A program made the position numbers and the translations under genes. A DNA stretch of 64,000 nt from Membranipora membranacea (taxonomy: Eukaryota > Bryozoa > Gymnolaemata > Cheilostomatida > Membraniporidae): NCBI GenBank assembly GCA_914767715.1, contig OU612067.1:26262162-26326161 (forward strand), given 5' to 3'. Of this stretch, positions 49,478 through 59,715 are shown piece after piece. The stretch's first letter is position 1. Each line of letters begins with the position of its first letter. The notes below the pieces were generated by a model that was given only the letters and a program-made list of their open reading frames with translations, was not told the DNA's origin and searched no databases.

Positions 49478-52400
49478 CAGCCAGGACAAGTGCTTCATCA
49501 ATTGGAAACAAGTGCAACAGGATATCTAAACACTCAACCACTACTCAACCAGCGTGTCACGTAATCACCCATCCATGTTTTTGCTAATTATGCATAATGA
49601 CGCAACGCCTAACTGTACTCAACACAACAACTAGTTCTTCTTACAGAATAGCTGAAACAACTATTTGTGTTTTACTCAGACATAGCTTATCATGAAGTGA
49701 TATGTGATATGATTCTTTGAACCACGAGGTACAATAATTTGCTCATCCTCTTTACTTTATATACACTCTTGTCTCAACTAGCTAATACAAGTGCAAGCTA
49801 GCATTAAGTCACCTAAAAAACTGATTATTTAAAAATAGAGATATTAATAAACAGTCCCTCAAAGTCAAACAACGCGGTTTTAAACATTATTATTGTCTTC
49901 CCCTACAATGATGGTGGATAACTCTGAAGTATAAATCAGTACAACGCAAAGACATCATCTAATAAAGAAAGGGAATTTACATGTTTGAAGTCCTTAGTGA
50001 CTGTAAAGCTGCGTTTACATTAGGCCGTCTCCGTCAGCTGGCCACCAACTCAAGACTGAGCAGTCTTTAACCCCAAGTCTGAGCCAGAGTCTGAGACTGG
50101 CATGTGTTGACATAGCACCGGCTTAGCCAATGTCAGTCTCAGAGAATATAAATGTGAGTGATAGAACAAAGGGCAGTATTGTGATCGCTAAATTAGGAAT
50201 TTGTGTTAAGACGGGCAGTCTTGAGACGGCAAAACGAGCACTGCTCGAAATTTCAAGTAAAGAATTGCTACCATTATATTTATTTGTTAAAAGTGGTTTC
50301 CTGTAAAGTTTACAATTAACGGAGATCAGTTAAAAATAACTTGTTGACCTCTACCACGAAAATACAACTGAATACAAAAAAAAGGGATTATGCATAAATA
50401 AATGATGTTCTTTTAAAAAGAACAAAAAGTTTGAAAGGCTGATACAATACAAACATTACAAATTCTATATACTGTACTATAACCTTCAATATGAAAAATT
50501 ATAAAAAACTTGAGTGCAGAAGCGTTAACATCGAAACTCTTATGAAGAAACCTAGCTATCATTATCGTTTATATGTTCTTGATTGTATGTGAAGAAAAAG
50601 ATAACCACAGGGAATGTTAGTGAATTGATAATCACTGACAACATGTTTTGAAATGAGTTGCTAAGATAGATTCAATACACATGGAACCATCTGACATGAG
50701 CCTGGCCTTTGTGTTTCAATGCTTTGGTGTAAATTATATACTATGAACGTCGTAAGAAATTTGATTCAAAACTTCTTGTAGGTAGGTTGTGGATTGTAGA
50801 TTTGACAACAAAGTGTGGTTACTTTGTTGGCCTATAGGGGAAAGTTTTTTATAATTAAATGAAAGGCTGGCTTGAATGATGTTTACCCATTCCAAAGATC
50901 TAATAGTTTGCAGACTTGAAAATAAGATTTTTCATCATGTTAAGGTGATGTAAAAAGGTTTTTTAATAATTAGGCTGGTTTTTGTTTTAAGTGTAGTAGT
51001 TCAAAATAGGTTAAATAAGTAAATTGATCCAAGATTCTGTAGGTAGACTGAAGAGTTGGGTTGAGTTGGAGTTGGAGTTGAAACATACCCAATATTGTGG
51101 ATAGAGATTTATGTTAGTTTTAAAATATCAGTTGTTGCAAATTTTGAGCTTTGATTGCTATGTGAGGAACTGTAAAATTTCTTTCTCCAGTTCCAACACA
51201 TTATTTGGTAAAAAATTGACGAGTTGTGAAGCTGAGTTGTTTTTTTTTTGAACAACTTTGAGGGCGAACATCACTGAGGTATACCCCAGAGCCCTCAATT
51301 TTTGATAATTATTACTGTGTTTAACTTTGTCTTGAGGAGTCTTGTTAATCATCCAAAACTGATTGTTAATAGTGTTATCCATTGTTGGTGGGAAATTTTA
51401 GGCTATAGCTGGATCTCATTGGTAGCTATAAAACTCAAAAAAATTATAAATTTTTGTTATAGTGCTCAGTCTCACTATAATCAAGAGTGTGGTCAAGATT
51501 CAACCTGCCGGCTGTAAATAGAGGTATCCATAATTGGTGGAAAATATTCTTGTTTGCAATGAGAAACTTGCTTATTTTCCTCATTGGCTTGACAGTATCA
51601 TATGACACATCTCATATTGATGGCTCAGACCAATTTTTCATCTGTCATTGTTTTGGCTCATTGTTGAAAGCAGTGGTAATATTGTGCCAAAAAAGATGAT
51701 ATAAACCAATAAATCATTTATTATTGGCAACCTTGATTTATTTTATATTGATGTTAGAAAATGTCAAAAAACTGTTGTACAATTATGAGGCCTCTTATTT
51801 CCAATAGTACATAATATGGATTTTTTTATTTTAAGAACTGGTCTTGACCTAAAACCGTCTGTGAGGTGATCTATATCTCCAAACTGTGGGGCGATGAGAA
51901 AATTGAATGGACACTACAGAAGCTAGAGTACTGACTTACTCTTTCCAAAAAAAAAATGATGCCACGCTATTGACATATCTTTATTCTGGTCTTAACTATT
52001 AGTTTGAGAACAAAGCCGGACGTGAGATTATTACTCCTATCAAGTTAATTAGCCAGACTGGTTTTGCTCACTTGGCGCAGGGAGTTTGGGACATAGGCTC
52101 AAACTTTGTTCTTCGCGTGAGAGAAAAGTTATATAGATTTTTTCTTGGGATGACAGCTACTCTATATTATCTAGATTCTAGATCTATATAATCATGCTAA
52201 CAAAAATCACCTCAACATCAGATGTTCACGGATGAGATTGTTTGTGTCAGGTTACACCAGTACTGTGGGATTTTTTAGTATCGAACTGGTAAGGTCTGCG
52301 GCTGCAACACAAAGAAAAAATTTGTCTACAGACATCACATCATTCCAAAATTATAATGAGGAACTATATTTTCGGTGATTCCCACATAACTCATCTTTGC

Positions 52401-52624
52401 ATTTTGATTATGCATTGTCATGTTGACGACCAAGCACATGACTTATTACGCATAATTTATTTGGCCCTTACACCAGGAAATTTTACACTCCATTGGCTTA
52501 CACTTTCTTCCTGTTGATTTTCAGATAGTAAACCAGTCAGCTAGCAACAGACTTCATGACATGAGTCAGGTTTTCTTCCCTTCCTATTACAATGATGGAT
52601 GGTGCAGTGAACCTAACTCAAGCA
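49478..52624. other. Spacer between MGN copies 2 and 3
   Basis: AT-rich, with no supported gene. An orphan promoter-like block is at 49892-49935. The segment 49990-50240 is GC-richer than its surroundings and may be transposon-derived, but I cannot find paired ends. Frames 51158-51699 on both strands are not supported. Confidence 0.5.
49892..49935 (+). promoter_or_regulatory. Orphan promoter-like block resembling MGN copy 3 promoter
   Basis: TCTTCCCCTACAATGATGG precedes a TATAAA at about 49931. Copy 3 has TCTTCCC...ACAATGATGG upstream of its TATA box (52570-52632), and 59466 has a third version. No MGN exon follows here. Confidence 0.35.
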
Positions 52625-52632
52625 TATAAATA
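52625..52632 (+). promoter_or_regulatory. TATA box of MGN copy 3
   Basis: TATAAATA, 119 bp upstream of the ATG at 52744. A TCTTCCC...ACAATGATGG block lies about 50 bp further upstream. Confidence 0.65.
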
Positions 52633-52743
52633 CACAAGATGTTCAATGGCTTCTTATTCTACCTGTGTAGACTATTCTCAGTGCATCAAACTACGCTTGT
52701 AGTTCAACAGACGGGATACCAACAATAAACAGGAATTTCAGAA

Positions 52744-55700
52744 ATGGGAAACAGACACAGTCACAGCACATTCGAACTTAGTAAGAATTGGAATCATCTG
52801 AAGGCAAAATTTTCAATGAATACTTGTTAATTGCTAGCTAGAAAATTAACCAACATCTGTGCATCCAAATATAGATAACGACATGTGGTAGCGTCAAGAG
52901 AAACTGCGCCATTTCACACATATATTTATATATATATATATAATAGATTTGTGTATACATAAACAAGCAGAGTTGTCTTCATAGCAAATAAATTATTAAG
53001 ACCTTTTCACAGCCCTTCCATTGTTTATTGCAGAAGGAACATACTTATGGGTTCTGGACGGCAGCAAAGTCGAAATTATCTCCTCCATAACAAATCATCT
53101 ACACCCGAACATTGATGAGACCGATGGCAACAACACCAGACAAGTTCCTGAGCAAGGAACAGGCTTCAATCTGTCAGACTTTTCAGAGATTGAGTTTGCA
53201 GGAGCCAAGGCTGATGGCGGTCGACCAATAGTTCAACTGAGAAAACATCAGCACACTAGTAGCTCATATGTCATCAGACAAGTCACGGTTCTATGTGAAG
53301 ACATAAGAGTAAGTACCATACCACCACCTCGACCCTATTCTTCTCGGCCTGTTGGCTAAGATCAAAGTGTCACTGCCAATGGGCGATGAGTGCCTGTTAT
53401 CAGTTTTTGGCAGCTTGATGCACAACTCACGATTAGGAGGTCCCCCATGGCCTCACCTCTAGGATGCATTCTAGTTTACTAGGATCTATCACACTCTCAG
53501 TACGAGGATTTCGGGCAACTTGTGTCCCTATTTAGGGGCAGCCCACCCTCTGTTTTTTCATAAACAGGGCTATTCTTCTTTATCACTCTTGTAAACTCTG
53601 ACTACTAACTTCACACTAAACAATCAATTTAAATTATTTTAAAAATATTGTGCCAACAATAATAGCAAATTTTCAAATTTGCGCCATAGCAGGCCGCTCT
53701 ATTAAATAAATTGGTAAACAACTGTCTGCAATACTCATGTCATTAGACTAACAATAGGCTTTTGACATGGTGAATTGCTACATGAAAGCAATGAACATAC
53801 ACAAAGATAATTTATAATAAATTTTATATCAACTATATATTAAAAAACTGAGACATGCCTTGAAGTCAATGGCCATCTCTCGCAAACCGTTTTTCTAGAG
53901 AGGGGTGTCAGACAAGGATGCCCTCTGTCGGCAACTCTCTATACTATCTTTATCCAATCCTGCATTTCATTTCTGTGTAAAAGCAAGAACCTATAAATGT
54001 ATATCACTGCCCAATAACCAAAGGGCAGTGTGCCCAGCTTACGCTGGCGACCTTCTTTTTTTGTGATAGCATAGCTAATGTTGAGACAATCTTTTTCTTC
54101 CTTTGATAAATGTATCTGGGTACTGGTGGTAAACTTAATGAAACAAAAACTAAGCTCTTGCCAATTGGAGATATGTAACAGTTACAGTAAACAAGCAAAA
54201 CTTAACACAATACATTTAAAAATCCATAGTAGAAAAGAAATTAAAATATTTTAAAAACATCCCATGCTCTATAAGAGGTAAAATCCTTATATTTAATATC
54301 ATCATTTTTCCAATCCTGTACTTTTTGGCTCCTTTTTTACCAAACCAGGAGTTCTCCACACATTTCAAGACCCTCAAAAGCCGATGGGAGGTTTTTAAAC
54401 ATAATACCCTCAAACTAGAAACAGACAAAGGTGACCTCATACATGAAAATAATAGATGGCTCGCTTTTTTCCTTTTCCTCAATTTAATTTAGCCAAGCGG
54501 TGAATCTTTTGAACACCCACGCCTTGCTCTTCATAAGTTATTATTCTCTTTTTGATCTAGAGACATCTATAGTTCAATGTATAAGACCACCGAGCCTCAT
54601 TGTTTTAAAATCATTCGACCATATCAACAGGTTAGAGAATCTCTCAGCACTTTAAAAAAGTCACCAAGACACATTGAAGATCTCTTCCCTGCAATACACC
54701 AACTTTATGAATGGCTGAGAGGAGATAAAGAAGAAGCCACTATTAAATTACCAAATAAAATAAACCATAAAAGATAATTACCTCAACAAATATTCAACAT
54801 TTGGACAGACTCTGTTCTTACTGTCCCACTCATCGATTTTATGTGGCGCCTAGCATTTGAAGAGCTTAAAACAGGTGAATACATTAAAAAGATAAAAAAC
54901 TTCCAGAGGCAAATGTCACGTGCGCCTTTTGTTCAGAGTGTGTGATCGAAAAAATCTTCAACCACCCTGTAAAACTCTTGTCACACATAGAATATTAATA
55001 ATAACACTAAAGAGTGAAATAAGCGTCTACCAGGCTCAAAATCTCAAAAGAGCTGAGCTAATTCTCCTTTTTGCACAGGAGTCATAGAAACCCCAGACCC
55101 TATCCTTCTTAGTCTCACTATGGTCTCACCTCTAGGATGCATTCTAATTTTCTTGTGACGGCACTAAACCACTATGCCACACACTGAGCGGTTTCTAGGG
55201 CGATTTGACGAGACTTTTAATTGCACACCAGCATCTTTATTGCTCTCTCAAACAACACACACCAAACTGAGTAAAAACTATCTCTTATATAGTACTACCA
55301 AAAAGATGTGAAAACAAGACATCATATTGATATCAATGAATTGCAAAAACTAGGTAATAGCAAAGCGATAATTGATTGGCTCACACTCATCAAGACGGCA
55401 AAGCGTAATCACACACACCAGGACACAGCCCATTATTTGGTCATTGTTATTGTAATAAATGTCTATTAAAATGTCATTATTTCTGCCACTGGAAATTAAT
55501 AGGAAATGATTATTATTATGGCATTTCCAGTGACAGCCAGAATGGTCACTGTCATGACCTGATACATGACAGGTGATGGCTGTCACACTAACACTGACCT
55601 GATACTGACCTGACACTGACAATGTCCTAGCACTGACACTGACCTGACACTGACCTGACACTGACCTGACACTGACCTGACACTGACCTGACACTGACCT

Positions 55701-58412
55701 GACACTGACCTGACACTGACCTGACACTGACCTGACACTGACCTGACACTGACCTGACACTGACCTGACACTGACCTGACACTGACCTGACACTGACCTG
55801 ACACTGTCCTGACAAGGTACAAGTAATTTCTTAGGTAGTTCTAGTTATCCTGTCCATCTGCGATCTGCGTTACCCTACTCAAGCCTATGTAAACATGATG
55901 CAAATGTCGTATTAGATAATTTAGATGTTTATGGGCGGAGTGAGCATCAAATTCAGGCCTCTCGGGCCAGTATACCGGAAATCACCAACTCTTCTATGAT
56001 GAAGAAATAGTCAGGTTTGACTTGATAATCAGGCACAATTCCGGATACTAAACCCTGCAGGAAAATTTCAACAAATTCTTATGATGCAGAAATAATTAAG
56101 TTTATCAGTTTGCCTCAGTGAATGGGGTAACATAATATCAGACCATACATCAGTTCTCTCACCTTAATAGTTTCCCCTGCTACTGAAGAAGCTAAAATAA
56201 AGGAGGCAAATGTGTAGACGCAGATCTGTTCGATAAGCTCCATTTTTACACCTGAATATGGTTGTAATTTATATTGTTTGGTTTGAAGTCAGTATCAGTA
56301 AACCTTGCTCCATATGGATTTGGCAGCGATAACGACAGCTTAACTTCTGTGACTGTATTTATACTGATATTCATGTTAAAAGACATTGATTTGTCTAGAT
56401 ACATTGTATCATGGGGAGGGGCCTCTGTACTTATTCCAACCGCTGAAGGATCCATGTGGAAACTCATACTTTCCCACTAATTCCATAAGATATGGCTTTT
56501 TGTTGCACCATGGTGACATTTGTGTGGTTAACATACTGACACCTAGACTTATGATACTTTATACATTGCCAATCCTGATTATTAATAAACTAAACTTATC
56601 TAGCCTATCAATTCCTAGGTAGATACATATGATAAGAATATCAGTCTCTAGAATTATGTGCGGCTCAATATACAAAACACTGTGGAAGATCTACGCAAAC
56701 AAGCCGACATGTTTTTCATTAGCAGCTAGAATATTTTTCCCAGCAAGAGTGAAAAAATAAGGCTATAGCTTTCAGGCATGTCAGGTGCTGTCATCTGAAA
56801 AATAGTTTTGTCAATAAAGACACTGCTGAAAATTATTTATAGTTAGCAATATATTGAAGGCTATAGAGCTGGTGTGTGTACTAAGAATATTTTATCTCCA
56901 TGAGGCATCTTTACTCTGTAGTGAGGTTGATAACATTCTTGCTCGGTCTGAACACACATATTCATATAGTGAATATTTTGTTTCTCCCAAATGAATGCTG
57001 CTGCATTCACCCACTTTTGAAACCTTAAGGCCACAATCATCCTAACCCTAATCATTTTCCATCTGGGGGGCCGTCGGGCGGGGGGGGGGGGCAAGAGCCT
57101 GGTGGCGCAGACTATCTTTGCCTCATAATGATTGCTGAATCTTGAATCAACGTATCTCATTTAACCTAGAATACCAAATCATGAAACAAAGTCATCTTTT
57201 GTTAGAATAGACAGTTTTCTGAGCTCTTATTTATGCCTGAAAGAGGGTTATCTTGAAAACCGCTTATGTGATGATAAAACTGAGTTTTGATTCAGAGTCT
57301 GCACCATTGAAAACCCTGTGAGACAGGGTTTCCAAATCATTGGAGGTTTGTATGTTGATAAATCTTAATTTTAGTGACGAAACTCATGAAAAATTCTGCC
57401 AAATTGTCCGCAAAACAGGCAGAAAATACCATAATTGACTATCCAAATACTAAAATTTTTTCCCATACTATGTCCATATGAGTTTTCAATGCTGCAGATT
57501 CTGAATCAAAAAATCCTTTTATAAGCGGTTATCAAGATAACCCTCTTTACAGCACATTTTTCCTATGCGGCATGGGTTAAAAGTACCAAACTGGAGACAG
57601 GACAACTCCGAATCGAGGCCTTAATCAGAGCTCAGAAAACTGTCTATTTACGTTAGAAAAGAACACAAGGCATTTCGGAAATTGATTAAGTCTAGCAACC
57701 TTAAAAAACAGCTGATGCACAGAAGCAACAACGATTGCACACCAATATACAAACTGCGGGTTTGATGGCATCCAATTCCTAATCCAGAGAGCAAGCTGAG
57801 ACTAAACTAAGGTTGATTGTACTTGGAGATGACAGAGCAAACAATTTAGAATAAGTGGAATAAGTACCATTAGTATTTATCTCCGTGTTGATTCCATTAC
57901 CGAAATTAATTTTTTAAGTTAAGGGTTTATTCTGATCCAACATCGGTGATTTTTTGCTACCTTACAATCACTATGGTTCCATGCTTCGAACGAGTGGTCC
58001 ACTCCCATTTCGAATGATGAATGCTAACGATTTCCATGATGAAAAAACATGAAAAGACATCTGCCAGTCATTGTGTGTAGCCACGCTATCCAATTATCCA
58101 CACCACCTTAAGTGATGATCAAGAATGAAAACAATATATGGTTTCGCATCAAGAAATGACTATCAAGAAATGCCTATCAATATGCGATTGGGCCTAAAAC
58201 TGATGTCATGTCGACGTATGGGACCATAGTGAATAGCTATTTCAGGGCTCCGCAAAATAGCAAACATTTTCCCCCATCAAATATTTTACTCCTTCAGAGT
58301 AATCAAAGCCATATATCACACCTGGTAATTCAAACATTCAATTCTGTATATGAAATCTTTTAACATTTTACAGGTATTTGATGAGTTGGTAGCTGTGATC
58401 AAAGACCAGTAG
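52744..58412 (+). CDS. MGN-family small protein, copy 3, 116 aa, three exons, 5-kb intron 2
   Basis: Exons 52744-52780, 53034-53308, 58374-58412. Donors CTTA|GTAAGA and AGA|GTAAGT and acceptors TTATTGCAG and TTTACAG give phases 1 and 0. It starts MGNRHSHSTF (predicted myristoylation). The core GTYLWVLDGSKVEIISS and GTGFNLSDFSEIEFAG is nearly identical to copy 2. The tail VFDELVAVIKDQ differs more. The intron between exons 2 and 3 has grown to 5 kb and contains a U2-like fragment, a LINE remnant, an 11-bp minisatellite and a MITE. Splicing efficiency may therefore be affected. Confidence 0.8.
52919..52943. repeat. TA-rich microsatellite
   Basis: Runs of (TA)n with one TTT interruption, in intron 1 of MGN copy 3. 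Confidence 0.8.
53341..53410 (+). ncRNA. U2 snRNA-like 5' fragment (retrosequence or SINE head)
   Basis: TTCTCGGCCTGTTGGCTAAG, then ATCAA and GTGT, closely match the 5' end of U2 snRNA (stem I and the branch-site region start). CTGTTATCAGTTT matches the later CTTATCAGTTT block. The middle is diverged, the Sm site and 3' domain are absent, and no snRNA promoter is evident. It is a pseudogene or a chimeric retroposon, not a working U2 gene. Confidence 0.6.
53838..55100 (+). pseudogene. Decayed L1/Tx1-like LINE in intron 2 of MGN copy 3
   Basis: The reverse transcriptase block ERGVRQGCPLSATLYTIF lies at about 53897-53950. GGKLNETKTKLLPIGD follows near 54117-54170, and a late ORF2 block (VPLIDFMWRLAFEELKTGEY) near 54827. 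Frames are broken many times. GCPLSATL is typical of the L1 superfamily. The upstream U2-like fragment is noteworthy, because some Tx1-clade elements insert in U2 genes. Confidence 0.65.
55590..55813. repeat. 11-bp minisatellite (ACTGACCTGAC), about 16-20 units
   Basis: Near-perfect units run from about 55633 to 55807, with degenerate units on both edges. Because 11 is not a multiple of 3 and no stop arises, the minus strand is open in all three frames (SGQCQVSVRSV). These frames are by-products of the repeat. Confidence 0.9.
55953..56243 (-). CDS. Possible two-exon small protein, 60 aa, hypothetical
   Basis: Exon 56243-56163 encodes MELIEQICVYTFASFILASS, then VAGETIK, which is signal-peptide-like. 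It ends at a fair donor (AAG|GTGAGA). After a 108-bp intron with acceptor TTTCCTGCAG, exon 56054-55953 reads GLVSGIVPDYQVKPDYFFII, then EELVISGILAREA and stop. Joins are in phase. It lies antisense within intron 2 of MGN copy 3. The frame just upstream (56467-56246, ending NPYGARFTDTDFKPNN) could be another exon, but I see no good junction. No family is recognised. Confidence 0.3.
57208..57646. mobile_element. MITE with long inverted repeats, TA target duplication, 435 bp
   Basis: Left arm from 57210 (GACAGTTTTCTGAGCTCT...GAGGGTTATCTTGA...AACCGCTTAT...GATTCAG) and right arm ending 57644 are reverse complements over about 100 bp. The right arm carries an extra ~60 bp. Both ends are bordered by TA. 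No coding capacity. Tc1/mariner-type by its target, but not assigned further. Confidence 0.75.
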
Positions 58413-59715
58413 CGTGGTGGGAGAGAAGTTCTTAGTTAATTTGAAGCAAGTTAATCAGCATACCAAAGCACATCACTCACTGCAATGCTCGTAAGGGGTA
58501 TTGAACTACGGACTAACAGTGTAGGGTACATACATTTTACCTATAATATTTTTGAACCAAGTCAACAACGTAATTTTTTGTTTGAACGTAATTATGTATT
58601 ATAATTTTTGGTCAAAATTCACATATATTAGAAGCTGACCATAGATTTTCATTACTGATAGACGAGATATTGTGTTGGATGACCAGGTCCTCATCACTTT
58701 TCATTTTGTGACATACAAATGACTAGTTAGCTTCCCATGGTTATAAAAAAATGATTCTTGAAAGACAGCTTAAAATTTAAAACCTCAAGCAGCAAAATTC
58801 AAATTAACATTAACATTCAACATACTTTTATTTTTTTATTGTTTATGCTATAAATTTAGTTCAATCAAATCAAATAATTTGGCATAATAGTATATAAAGG
58901 AAATAAAGATAGTCCTTTGACTAAAGTGATGGCTGTCCCGGTGGTTACCCATGAAAAGCACTCTCACAATCCGATAAGTCGAAGCACAAGTCAACACAGC
59001 GTCCACTGCTGAGCGTAAACCCAGATGTGCTCAGGATTGCTCCCAGATCGTATCCAGTCTTCCAATAGGTACTGGTTTTACCTACAGTTTCCTCCCATCC
59101 CTGTTGTTGTTAGCTTGAGTTGTTTTAGGGCTTTTGATCTTGTATCATGGTTGTGTTCTAGCAAAAGTTTCAAAATTGTGTTTTTAAAAGAAATTTTAAT
59201 AATCTATATCGAAAAAGCATTTTTGAAGGTAATACTCATAAAATGCAATGGGCTCAATGCAGCTTTTGGTAAATTTTTTATTATGAGTTTGAAATTTGTT
59301 GCATAAGTCTCAGATTCAGAACTCAATGCAATATATAAGATGGGGATAAATAGAATGTATAGTATATCGGTCATTGTAATGTCATCTAAAAATACCCTAC
59401 CTGCTCTCACCATTAGCAGCAGGGAGGGCAGGTTCAAATGAAGCTTTTTAGCCATCCCCCAACTATTGTCTTCCCTTGCAATAATGGAGGATGACTCCTA
59501 AGTGTAGAAGTGCTGTGTCAGCGGTCAATGATATGGATCATATAGTGCAACACACAAAGTGCAACCAATACTGATTCCTGGTTGCATGGTGGTCAACATC
59601 GAATCATAGCATAGGAGACTGGGGTTTATCAAATAATGAGGGGTGAGAGAGACTGCTGCAGGCTCCAAGTGGCTCACGAGTGGCTGTCAATATAATTTCT
59701 CACAATCTTTCAGAC
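58413..59715. other. Interval after MGN copy 3
   Basis: No gene supported. Near 59464 there is TCTTCCCTTGCAATAATGG, resembling the block upstream of the MGN copy 3 TATA box. Frames 59025-59455 on both strands have no support. Confidence 0.45.

Noticed and set aside
53341-53410. Functional U2 snRNA gene
   Set aside because: Only the 5' part is recognisable; no Sm site, 3' stem or snRNA promoter.
55350-55822. Three overlapping minus-strand frames rich in SGQCQVSVRSV
   Set aside because: They are translations of the 11-bp minisatellite in three frames, with no splice or start evidence.
57316-57340. Hairpin AACCCTGT/ACAGGGTT as another mini-insertion
   Set aside because: No 8-bp direct repeats flank it, and it is the interior of a MITE.
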